Positions 49,701-55,564 of a stretch of 55,564 bases of DNA are shown here, in pieces (position 1 is the first letter of the stretch; every line of letters begins with the position of its first letter). The stretch is from JALCSJ01 sp036788835. Its GTDB lineage: Bacteria > Bacillota > Negativicutes > Acidaminococcales > Acidaminococcaceae. The position numbers and the translations under genes were made by a program. The stretch is taken from assembly GCA_036788835.1 (NCBI GenBank), contig DAIQMR010000013.1, positions 1 through 55,564 of the forward strand, written 5' to 3'. The notes under the pieces were generated by a model. That model had not been told where the DNA came from. It made no database searches and saw only the letters and a program-made list of their open reading frames with translations.

Positions 49701-50563
49701 GTCCTATTAACCAGAAACTTTATAAGGCTAAATTGCCTTTGACAGCACCATATACCTTGAAAGGCAAACCACGTATTTTCATTCCCGTATTCCCGGGTAT
49801 TAACTGCGAATACGATACAGCCCTGGCTTTCGAAATGGCCGGCGGCAAAGCTGATATCTTCGTAGTAAAGAATTTGACTCCGGAAGCCATTGCGGAATCT
49901 ATAGATGCTATGGTGAAGTGCTTAAAGCAATCCCAAATTTTAGCTTTACCGGGAGGCTTTAGTGCCGGGGATGAACCGGAAGGTTCCGGCAAATTTATTG
50001 CTACTATGTTCAGAAATCCAAAACTGCAGGAAGCTGTAATGGATTTGCTGGACAACAGAGACGGTCTGATTCTGGGTATTTGCAACGGCTTCCAAGCCTT
50101 GATTAAGCTGGGCCTGGTACCTTATGGCAAGATTTTGCCCATGAAGGATACTTCTCCGACTTTGACCTTTAACAAGATTGGCCGCCATGTTTCCACCATG
50201 ATTGATACGAAGATTATTTCCAACAAATCTCCCTGGCTGTCAGAAACCGTGCCCGGGGATATCTATACGGTTGCTATTTCTCACGGTGAAGGACGTTTTG
50301 TTGCTTCTGAAGAAGAAATCAAAAAACTTTTTGCCCGTGGCCAAGTGGCTGCTCAATATGTTGACCTGGAAGGGAATCCTACCATGGAGTCTCCCTATAA
50401 TCCCAATGGTTCTATGTATGCCATTGAAGCGATTACCAGTCCGGACGGACGTATCTTAGGCAAGATGGCTCATTGTGAGAGATATAGCAAAGGATTAATG
50501 CAGAATATTACCGGCCATAAAGTTGAACCAATTTTCACAGCAGGCGTTAAATATTTTAAATAA
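46781..50563 (+). CDS. purL: Phosphoribosylformylglycinamidine synthase, single-chain
   Basis: The 1260-residue enzyme converts FGAR, glutamine and ATP to FGAM in purine synthesis. It is the large type: an N-terminal PurS-like part, an AIR-synthase tandem (VLDTYWSDHCRHTTFETNIKK, FKNETHNHPTEIEPFGGAATCLGG) and a C-terminal glutaminase (IPVFPGINCEYDTA, GLILGICNGFQALIKLG with the Cys nucleophile, AISHGEGRFVAS with His and Glu). No other pur gene is nearby, so it is detached from the usual cluster. GGGGAGG precedes the ATG. Confidence 0.97.
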   Translation: MSEKIKRVYVEKKKEYAVEAAGLLQDLKHTLGLKNITGLRIVNRYDLAGVSQEEYEAAKEVILSEPPVDKLYEEKITIPKNAHSFAIELLPGQYDQREDFAEQCIQLITQKDRPTVAAAKVYIITGKITPKEFNTIKKYCINPVEAGEAKAEKPDTLVTHWESPQPVAIIKGFTKMNKGQIAAFLAEQGLAMSEADLLFCQKYFKKEKRDPSITEIKVLDTYWSDHCRHTTFETNIKKVHIADGVYTEPVAQAYALYKKDREFVYGKDTKRPITLMDMATLATKKLKKQGKLANLDASEEINACSIVVPIHNNKKKEDWLVMFKNETHNHPTEIEPFGGAATCLGGAIRDPLSGRSYVYQAMRVTGSGDPRTPYEKTLKGKLPQRKITLGAAGGYSSYGNQVGLATGSVEEFYHEQFIAKRMELGAVIGAAPKDAVVRERPSAGDQIVLLGGRTGRDGMGGATGASKEHTVQSLSSCGAEVQKGNAPNERKIQRLFRNKKVTRLIKRCNDFGAGGVSVAIGELAPGLVINLDKVPKKYEGLDGTELAISESQERMAVVVAAKDLTEFLAAAAKENCEATVVAEVAKEPQLVMYWRGEKIVDLSRAFLDTNGVAQKTDVIVDEVKKTSPFNKVPEVVEKSKNLQTSWLTNLDRLNVCSQKGLSERFDSTIGKGTVLMPFGGRTQLTPSEGMVAKLPVPCGITQEASVMACGYNPYVACWSPYHGGMYAVVESVCRAVAMGAEPSTLRLTMQEYFPKLHTEHTWGLPFSALLGAYKALTALEVPAIGGKDSMSGTFMQLNVPPTLVSFAVNVMDSNYTVSSEFKKSGHKVIFIDCPCDEHEVIDFQTLKNNLAVIHKAIMGKKIAAAGVVKEGGVAAGISVMCLGNKLGFDFVKPFVHEECLFTLQPGGFLLEMADGADPDKVLAGLDFLQLGTLNDSGCITINNTKISLASIEKAYTETLDGIFPAKGPKVKASGPINQKLYKAKLPLTAPYTLKGKPRIFIPVFPGINCEYDTALAFEMAGGKADIFVVKNLTPEAIAESIDAMVKCLKQSQILALPGGFSAGDEPEGSGKFIATMFRNPKLQEAVMDLLDNRDGLILGICNGFQALIKLGLVPYGKILPMKDTSPTLTFNKIGRHVSTMIDTKIISNKSPWLSETVPGDIYTVAISHGEGRFVASEEEIKKLFARGQVAAQYVDLEGNPTMESPYNPNGSMYAIEAITSPDGRILGKMAHCERYSKGLMQNITGHKVEPIFTAGVKYFK

Positions 50564-50570
50564 GTACAAA

Positions 50571-50604
50571 AAGAAGCTTGCAGAAAACTACAAGCTTCTT
50601 TTTT
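50571..50604 (+). terminator. Terminator after purL
   Basis: AAGAAGCTTG (50571-50580) pairs with CAAGCTTCTT (50591-50600), with T4 after it. The M16C gene starts 20 bases later, so its ribosome site (GGAGAG at 50611-50616) is just past the hairpin. Confidence 0.88.
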
Positions 50605-50623
50605 CCTATAGGAGAGTGTGAAC

Positions 50624-53548
50624 ATGAATTTAGAAAAAGATAAAGTATATGCCGGATTTTTAGTAGAATCGGCGGCTCCTTTGCCGGATATTAAAGCTAC
50701 TGCTTACCTGATGGCACATCAGTTCAGCGGGGCCAAGCTTTTATATTTGCAAAGCGAGGATGATAACAAAGTTTTTACTATCGGTTTTCGAACTCCTTCC
50801 CGGGATGATACAGGGGTTGCCCACATCACAGAGCATTCTGTTTTGTGCGGTTCCCGTAAATACCATTTAAAAGAGCCTTTCGTAGAACTGGTCAAGGGCT
50901 CTATGAACACATTTTTGAATGCCATGACTTATCCGGACAAAACTGTTTATCCGGTAGCCAGCCGTAACGACAAAGACTTTCATAATCTTATGGATGTTTA
51001 TTTGGATGCGGTGTTTTATCCTCTCATTTACGAAAATCCCTATACTTTAATGCAGGAAGGCTGGCACTACGAAATAGCAGAGCCTGATAATAATCTGGTT
51101 TATAATGGGGTCGTTTATAATGAAATGAAAGGGGTATATTCTACCGCTGATGCTATTGAGGAACATGAGGTAAATAAAGCCTTGTTCCCCGATACTCCCT
51201 ATCGTTTTGAATCCGGTGGATTGCCGGAAAGTATTCCGGGCTTGACACAGGAAGCTTTTACGGATTTTCATAAAACCTTTTATAGTCCGGAAAATGCCTA
51301 CATTTACCTCTATGGGGATATGGATATTATAGCTACACTGGAATATCTGAATAATGATTATTTAAGTAAATTCCCTAAAACAGGACGAGTTTTTATACCT
51401 TTGTCTGCCCAAAACAGTTTCATGAAAACAAAAGAAGTAACAGCAACTTATCCCGTAGCGGTGGGAGAGGATACCACAGGGAAAACTTATTTGACGTTGA
51501 ACATTGTTACAGCCACAGCTTTGGAGCCAAAGACTAATTTTGCCTTAAAACTTTTAAACACCGCCCTTTTGGACGGCAATAATGCGCCCCTGCGTCTGGC
51601 ACTGATTAAGGCAGGCCTGGGCAGCGATATATCCGGTTCCTTTTCTTCCTCTATGCTCCAACCGATTTTTACCATAAAAGCCAGCGGCAGCGAGCCGGAG
51701 AAAGTCGATAAATTTATTTCCGTTATTTATCATACTCTGCAAGAAATTTCCGTGGCCGGCTTGGATAAAGAATTGTTGATATCCTTGCTGAATTCACAAG
51801 AATTTAAACTGAGGGAAGGAGATTTCGGCATTTATCCCAAAGGTCTTATTTACGGATTAAGTGCTATGGATACATGGTTATACGGCGGAGACCCGCTGAA
51901 AACCTTCCGCTTTACAGAACTTTTAGATTTTATGCGGAAGAAAATTCAGACAAGGTATTTCGAAAAATTGATTGAAAATTATTTGCTGGATAATACCCAC
52001 AAAGTTATTTTAACTTTAAAACCCAATCCGGGAGAAGAAGAAAAAAAGGCCGGGGCAGAGGCAGAAAAAATGACTGCTCTCAAGGTGGCCATGTCTAAGG
52101 AAACTCTGATTAAGTATGACCAAGAGGCCCGGATTCTCCATCAGCGGCAGGCGGCCCTTGATACGCCGGAAGAATTAGCATCTATTCCCATTTTAGAACG
52201 TGCTGATTTGAAACGTTCTATCGAAAAGGAGCCTGTGGAAATCACAGACAGGGGAGAGCAAAGACTTTTATACAGACCGGCTTTCACCAACAAAATCATC
52301 TATGGGGATTGGCATTACGATTTAACCGGTATTACCCCGGAATTATTACCTTACGCTTTTTTGCTGACAGATATTTTGGGAAAAGTTAACACCAAAGATT
52401 TTTCTTATCAGGATTTGTCCACCTATACAAACAAATATACCGGAGGAATTTCTTTCCAAATTCTTTCTGTTGTGAATCAGCAAGATTTAAAAAGATACAC
52501 TATTAATTTCCAGTTGAAAGCTAAAGTCCTGGGGGAAAATCTTCCCAAACTCATGAACATATTGAAGAATCTGGCTCTGACTACGGATTTTAGCAATAAA
52601 GGCAGAATTAAAGAAATATTGGAAGAAGTGAAAGCTGACTGGGATGCCAATTTCTTTGCCAGAGGACTAAATGTGGCCACAGCCCGGCTGCTTGCCTATT
52701 TTTCTCCGGCCAACCGTGTTAGTGAGCTGGATAGTTACAGCTACTATATGTTTATTCGTGAAATAGTTGCCCATTATGATGAAAGATGGCCATCCCTGCA
52801 AACTATTCTGGGTGAGCTCATGAGTGCTCTGTTCCATCAGGACAAACAGCTTTTTGCCTACTCCTGCGATGAGGATTATAAAGTCCCTGTGGAAAATGCC
52901 GCCCGGGAGTTTGCCGCTTTATTGCCACATTCCCAATTTGCCGGTAAATCTCCTATTGACCTTAAAGCTCCGGAAAATAATGAGGCTATCGAAACTGCCG
53001 GGAAGGTTCAGTATGTGGTTAAAGGCGGGAATTTCCATGCCCACGGGTTTGCTTATACGGGAGCCATGCAGGTATTGGCTACAATCCTGCGTTATGGTTA
53101 TTTGTGGACCAAAGTCCGCGTGCAAGGGGGTGCTTACGGAGCCAACGCTTGTTTTGACCCTAATGGTTATGCCTATTTCACTTCTTACCGGGACCCTAAT
53201 CTCCAGGGAACTTTAGATGCCTATAACAACCTGCCGGAATATTTGGCCAAGTTTTCTGCTACGGAACGGGAAATGACAAAGTATGTAATCGGCTCCATGA
53301 GCCTTTCGGATATTCCTCTGACTAACGCCATGCACCTGGAAAGAGCGGCTTTTATTGAGCTGAAAGGTGTTACCGACACAGAAAGGCAAAATATTCGCAA
53401 TCAAGTAATAGATGCAACCGTGGATGACATCAGAAAATTAGCACCTTTGGTAGAGAAAATTTTAGGGGATAATTATGTCTGTGTAGTGGGGAGCCAAAGT
53501 AAGATAGCTGAGGCAAAAGATTTGTTCAAAACCATTAAAAAAGTCTAA
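50624..53548 (+). CDS. M16C-family metallopeptidase (presequence-protease/falcilysin type)
   Basis: The 974-residue protein is a two-half clamshell peptidase. The inverted zinc motif HITEH (His67, Glu70, His71) and the second-zone Glu in VVYNEMKGVYS are present in the first half; the C-terminal half is the inactive partner with AYGANACFDPNGYAYFTSYRDPN. It degrades peptides in the cytoplasm; no signal peptide is seen. Relatives are PreP and Cym1. ATG 50624 has GGAGAG 7 bases upstream. Confidence 0.94.
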   Translation: MNLEKDKVYAGFLVESAAPLPDIKATAYLMAHQFSGAKLLYLQSEDDNKVFTIGFRTPSRDDTGVAHITEHSVLCGSRKYHLKEPFVELVKGSMNTFLNAMTYPDKTVYPVASRNDKDFHNLMDVYLDAVFYPLIYENPYTLMQEGWHYEIAEPDNNLVYNGVVYNEMKGVYSTADAIEEHEVNKALFPDTPYRFESGGLPESIPGLTQEAFTDFHKTFYSPENAYIYLYGDMDIIATLEYLNNDYLSKFPKTGRVFIPLSAQNSFMKTKEVTATYPVAVGEDTTGKTYLTLNIVTATALEPKTNFALKLLNTALLDGNNAPLRLALIKAGLGSDISGSFSSSMLQPIFTIKASGSEPEKVDKFISVIYHTLQEISVAGLDKELLISLLNSQEFKLREGDFGIYPKGLIYGLSAMDTWLYGGDPLKTFRFTELLDFMRKKIQTRYFEKLIENYLLDNTHKVILTLKPNPGEEEKKAGAEAEKMTALKVAMSKETLIKYDQEARILHQRQAALDTPEELASIPILERADLKRSIEKEPVEITDRGEQRLLYRPAFTNKIIYGDWHYDLTGITPELLPYAFLLTDILGKVNTKDFSYQDLSTYTNKYTGGISFQILSVVNQQDLKRYTINFQLKAKVLGENLPKLMNILKNLALTTDFSNKGRIKEILEEVKADWDANFFARGLNVATARLLAYFSPANRVSELDSYSYYMFIREIVAHYDERWPSLQTILGELMSALFHQDKQLFAYSCDEDYKVPVENAAREFAALLPHSQFAGKSPIDLKAPENNEAIETAGKVQYVVKGGNFHAHGFAYTGAMQVLATILRYGYLWTKVRVQGGAYGANACFDPNGYAYFTSYRDPNLQGTLDAYNNLPEYLAKFSATEREMTKYVIGSMSLSDIPLTNAMHLERAAFIELKGVTDTERQNIRNQVIDATVDDIRKLAPLVEKILGDNYVCVVGSQSKIAEAKDLFKTIKKV

Positions 53549-53616
53549 AACTTGCCTTATAGTTAGCTTTCTGTGCTATACTCTGTATAAACAAAAAGAA
53601 CAAAGAAGGGTAAAAA

Positions 53617-54372
53617 ATGGAACAAAAAGCAACAAGGGATTTGTTGGAACGGGTGGCCAAAGGTGAAGTGACCATTGAAGAGGCCATTTTGAAGCTGAAA
53701 GAAGCCCCTTTTGAGGATTTAGGCTTTGCCAAGTTAGACCACCATAGGTCATTGCGCCAAGGTATGTCAGAAGTCATTTACGGAGCCGGTAAAACAGCTC
53801 GTCAGATTATTGACATTGTGAAAAAAATGCAGGAACATTCTCAAGATACGATTTTGATTACAAGATTATCCCCGGAAAAAGCGGAAATAGTAAAGGCAGA
53901 GGTGGAATTTACCTATTATCCCATGGGAAATGTAGGGGTGGTAGGCACTATGCCTCAGGCTGACGGGTTAGGGACTATAGTTATCGCTACCGGTGGAACC
54001 AGTGATATGCCTATGGCAGAAGAAGCGGCTATTACGGCACGGGTTATGGGTAATAACGTAGAAAGACTCTATGATGTGGGCGTAGCCGGTTTGGAAAGGC
54101 TTTTAAGCAATTTGGATGTAATTATGAATGCCAGCGTTATTATTGTCCTGGCCGGCATGGAGGGGGCTTTGGCCAGTGTGATTGGCGGTTTGGCAGATTG
54201 TCCCATTATTGCTGTTCCAACCAGTGTAGGTTATGGTGCTTCTTTCCACGGTATTTCTGCTTTGCTTAGCATGCTTAATTCCTGTGCCAGCGGTGTCAGC
54301 GTAGTAAATATCGATAATGGGTTCGGTGCGGCTTTTCAAGCCAGCCGCATTAATCATATGAGAGAAAAGTAA
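53617..54372 (+). CDS. larB: Nickel pincer cofactor biosynthesis protein LarB
   Basis: The 251-residue protein matches LarB: TRDLLERVAKGEVTIEEAI, FAKLDHHRSLRQGMSEVIYG, GKTARQII, and a PurE-like carboxylase domain with ATGGTSDMPMAEEAAITARVMG and VAGMEGALASV-type loops. LarB carboxylates nicotinic acid adenine dinucleotide at C5 and breaks its phosphoanhydride bond, the first step to the nickel-pincer nucleotide of LarA enzymes. LarC and LarE are not in the window, although they often accompany larB. A promoter TTGCCT (53552)/TGCTATACT (53574-53582) precedes it. It is the best support for a functional LarA-like enzyme at 5456. Confidence 0.93.
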   Translation: MEQKATRDLLERVAKGEVTIEEAILKLKEAPFEDLGFAKLDHHRSLRQGMSEVIYGAGKTARQIIDIVKKMQEHSQDTILITRLSPEKAEIVKAEVEFTYYPMGNVGVVGTMPQADGLGTIVIATGGTSDMPMAEEAAITARVMGNNVERLYDVGVAGLERLLSNLDVIMNASVIIVLAGMEGALASVIGGLADCPIIAVPTSVGYGASFHGISALLSMLNSCASGVSVVNIDNGFGAAFQASRINHMREK

Positions 54373-54412
54373 TAATTGAACAACATAGCCTCGTTATAGT
54401 TATCTTTGTGCG

Positions 54413-54450
54413 AAAAACACTCATCAAGACTATTCCTGATGAGTGTTTTT
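54413..54450. terminator. Bidirectional terminator
   Basis: AAAAACACTCATCA (54413-54426) pairs perfectly with TGATGAGTGTTTTT (54437-54450), with A and T runs on each side. It serves larB and the convergent PC4-like gene. Confidence 0.9.
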
Positions 54451-54486
54451 GTTGATTTTAACTTAAGGTCGAAAATCGATGATTAA

Positions 54487-54711
54487 TTATAGATTGTTTA
54501 TGAGCTCTTTTAATTTATTGAGTTCTTCTTGGGAAAAAGTCAGTCCTTTTCCCTTTAACTGATGGTCAGGAGACCAGTCCCGTAAATCATATTTTGGGTC
54601 TCTGTTATTCCAGCTGACCATATTTAGCTCTTTGGACCAACCTTTAGAATTTGTGGATAATACGCCTAACTTTTCTACAATCTCACAAGTTATTTCCTTT
54701 TTTTCGCTCAT
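54487..54711 (-). CDS. PC4/YdbC-family ssDNA-binding protein
   Basis: The 74-residue protein has the PC4/YdbC pattern: EIVEKLGVLSTNSKGWSKELNMVSWN, PKYDLRDWSPDH, and a C-terminal LTFSQEELNKLKELINNL. It resembles the eukaryotic PC4 coactivator core and binds single-stranded DNA as a dimer; the role in Firmicutes is not settled. GGAGG precedes the ATG at 54711. It is monocistronic. Confidence 0.9.
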   Translation of the reverse strand: MSEKKEITCEIVEKLGVLSTNSKGWSKELNMVSWNNRDPKYDLRDWSPDHQLKGKGLTFSQEELNKLKELINNL

Positions 54712-54827
54712 TGTTACGCCTCCGTGTTTTTTTAGTTGCTACATCTGCTATTATGAATTATGAGATTTTCGCCTATGGCAATAGTATAGCAGAAAAGTAA
54801 CTTTAGTACATAGTCTAATTTTAAAAG

Positions 54828-54917
54828 TGACAGTCCCCATTGTAACACCGAGACTTTGGATAAAATAGAAAACAGTAACGGCCCCAATTTGTCAGGGCTT
54901 CAACTTCGTAACAATGG
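54828..54917. repeat. Degenerate dyad/direct-repeat remnant
   Basis: CCATTGT (54837-54843) is inverted as ACAATGG near 54910-54916. In between, CCCCATTGTAAC and CCCCAATTTGTC repeat in the same direction (54836 and 54883). The words resemble the CCCCATTTTGTC at about 19358. There is no coding frame. It looks like a worn-out REP-type element upstream of the PC4-like gene and downstream of hydF. Confidence 0.35.
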
Positions 54918-54931
54918 AGGCTGATGAAAGG

Positions 54932-55564
54932 TTATCCCAGCATTTTAGCTATGTCGGGGAAGGGACCCAGGCTGCGTTTTAAAATTCCATGCATATAGGC
55001 TATAGCTATACCGTAGTTTGTCATGGGAATATTCTGGCTGGCCGCATAACTGTACCTATAGGCCATTTCTTTAGCATTGAGCATACAGCCCCCACAATGA
55101 ATAACCAACTTATAAGGTGACAAATCACGGGGAAATTCCGTTCCGCTGGTATAAGAAAAGACCGGTTCTTTGCCGGTGTATTGGCGAATCCAGCCGGGTA
55201 ATTTTACTGTGCCTATATCATTACACTGTCTATGATGGGTACACCCCTCGGAAATCAAAACAGCATCACCATCTTTAATTCTTTTCAGCTCACCGGCCCC
55301 CTGCACAGCACCTTGCAAATCACCTTTGTACCGGGCAAATAAAATGGAAAAAGAAGTCAAAAGAATATCTGCAGGAGTCGTTTTGGCCACCATTTCGAAA
55401 ACCTGGCTGTCTGTTATGACCATTTTGGGTTTTTTACCTATAGTTGCCAAGGTTTCAGCCAGCTCAGAAGTTTGTACCACCAAAGCGGTAGCCCTGGCTT
55501 CCAAAATATCACGGATGGTTTCCTGCTGAGGAAGAATTAATCTGCCCTTGGAGGCGGCAGAATC
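54932..55564 (-). CDS. hydF: [FeFe]-hydrogenase maturation GTPase HydF, C-terminal part (runs off window)
   Basis: Translation in this frame is open to the window edge, so 211 residues of the C-terminal part are visible and the N-terminal GTPase domain lies outside. The sequence has SKGRLILPQQETIRDI, the cluster-binding CTHHRQCNDIGTVKLPGWI, VFSYTSGTEFP, VIHCGGCMLNAKEMAYR and PMTNYGIAIAYMHGIL; the Cys of CTHH and the CxxC of HCGGC bind the Fe-S cluster in HydF. It is the scaffold on which HydE and HydG build the hydrogenase H-cluster. The organism should therefore have an [FeFe]-hydrogenase. Confidence 0.93.
   Translation of the reverse strand, partial: DSAASKGRLILPQQETIRDILEARATALVVQTSELAETLATIGKKPKMVITDSQVFEMVAKTTPADILLTSFSILFARYKGDLQGAVQGAGELKRIKDGDAVLISEGCTHHRQCNDIGTVKLPGWIRQYTGKEPVFSYTSGTEFPRDLSPYKLVIHCGGCMLNAKEMAYRYSYAASQNIPMTNYGIAIAYMHGILKRSLGPFPDIAKMLG

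Noticed and set aside
1..55564. tRNA, rRNA, CRISPR arrays or prophage modules
   Set aside because: None was seen by eye: no regularly spaced repeats, no structural phage genes and no tRNA-like cloverleaf. A tRNAscan and CRISPR search would settle this.

Overview
The window looks like a chromosomal segment of an anaerobic, gut-type member of the Negativicutes, the Firmicutes that have an outer membrane. Gene content is clostridial: T-box leaders, pyruvate formate-lyase with its activase, the IreB-RuvX-DUF1292-MltG-U32 cluster, a GGGtGRT protein and HydF. Yet there is also a full-length TonB-dependent receptor with a signal peptide and a C-terminal Phe, as expected for an outer-membrane barrel. 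A short-chain dehydrogenase that closely resembles clostridial 7-alpha-hydroxysteroid dehydrogenase points to a bile-exposed host. A Phascolarctobacterium/Acidaminococcaceae-like origin is my guess and is not proven by the sequence.

Layout. 1-348: the right end of an IS200/IS605-type element (tail of tnpB, probable omega-RNA, TCAA end) sits inside the 5' part of a serine beta-lactamase-like gene and has broken it. 475-1296: a secreted SH3b protein. 1476-8924: the most unusual block. A GntR/FCD regulator is divergent from an eight-gene operon preceded by a consensus promoter and a nested palindromic operator. The operon has four proteins I do not recognise, a MoaB/MoeA-fold protein, a LarA-like (DUF2088) protein, a YkvI-like LeuT-fold transporter and an esterase. 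LarB, which makes a precursor of the nickel-pincer cofactor used by LarA enzymes, is encoded at the far end of the window (53617-54372). I read the block as an undescribed catabolic or epimerisation pathway that may depend on that cofactor.

9145-12634: exported MsrA-MsrB fusion, Ogt, two non-coding repeat elements, and the GGGtGRT/Fe-S scaffold pair. 12731-14471: a tryptophan-specifier T-box in front of TrpB2. 14540-21109: an exported adenosine deaminase, a DUF456 protein, a short CstA-type carrier, an orphan pseudopilin with two carbohydrate-binding-like repeats, and an AbgT transporter. 21332-25998: TonB receptor, SpoU methylase, ZIP carrier and an uncharacterised radical SAM protein. 26053-28938: the HSDH-like dehydrogenase and the cysE-cysK operon under a cysteine T-box. 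29048-33305: an orphan PotD lipoprotein, then a ZTP (pfl) riboswitch controlling pflA-pflB. 33331-35076: a thioredoxin / thioredoxin reductase / Rrf2 operon with three dyads in its promoter.

35175-55564: mostly housekeeping. It holds mnmA (behind a tandem duplication), alaS, a TetR regulator, ireB, ruvX, a DUF1292 gene, mltG, a U32 gene, an M24 peptidase, efp, a DUF2156 gene that appears to start at AUU, a GNAT acetyltransferase, a large single-chain purL, an M16C protease, larB, a PC4/YdbC protein and the C-terminal part of hydF, which runs off the window. No rRNA, tRNA or CRISPR array was seen.
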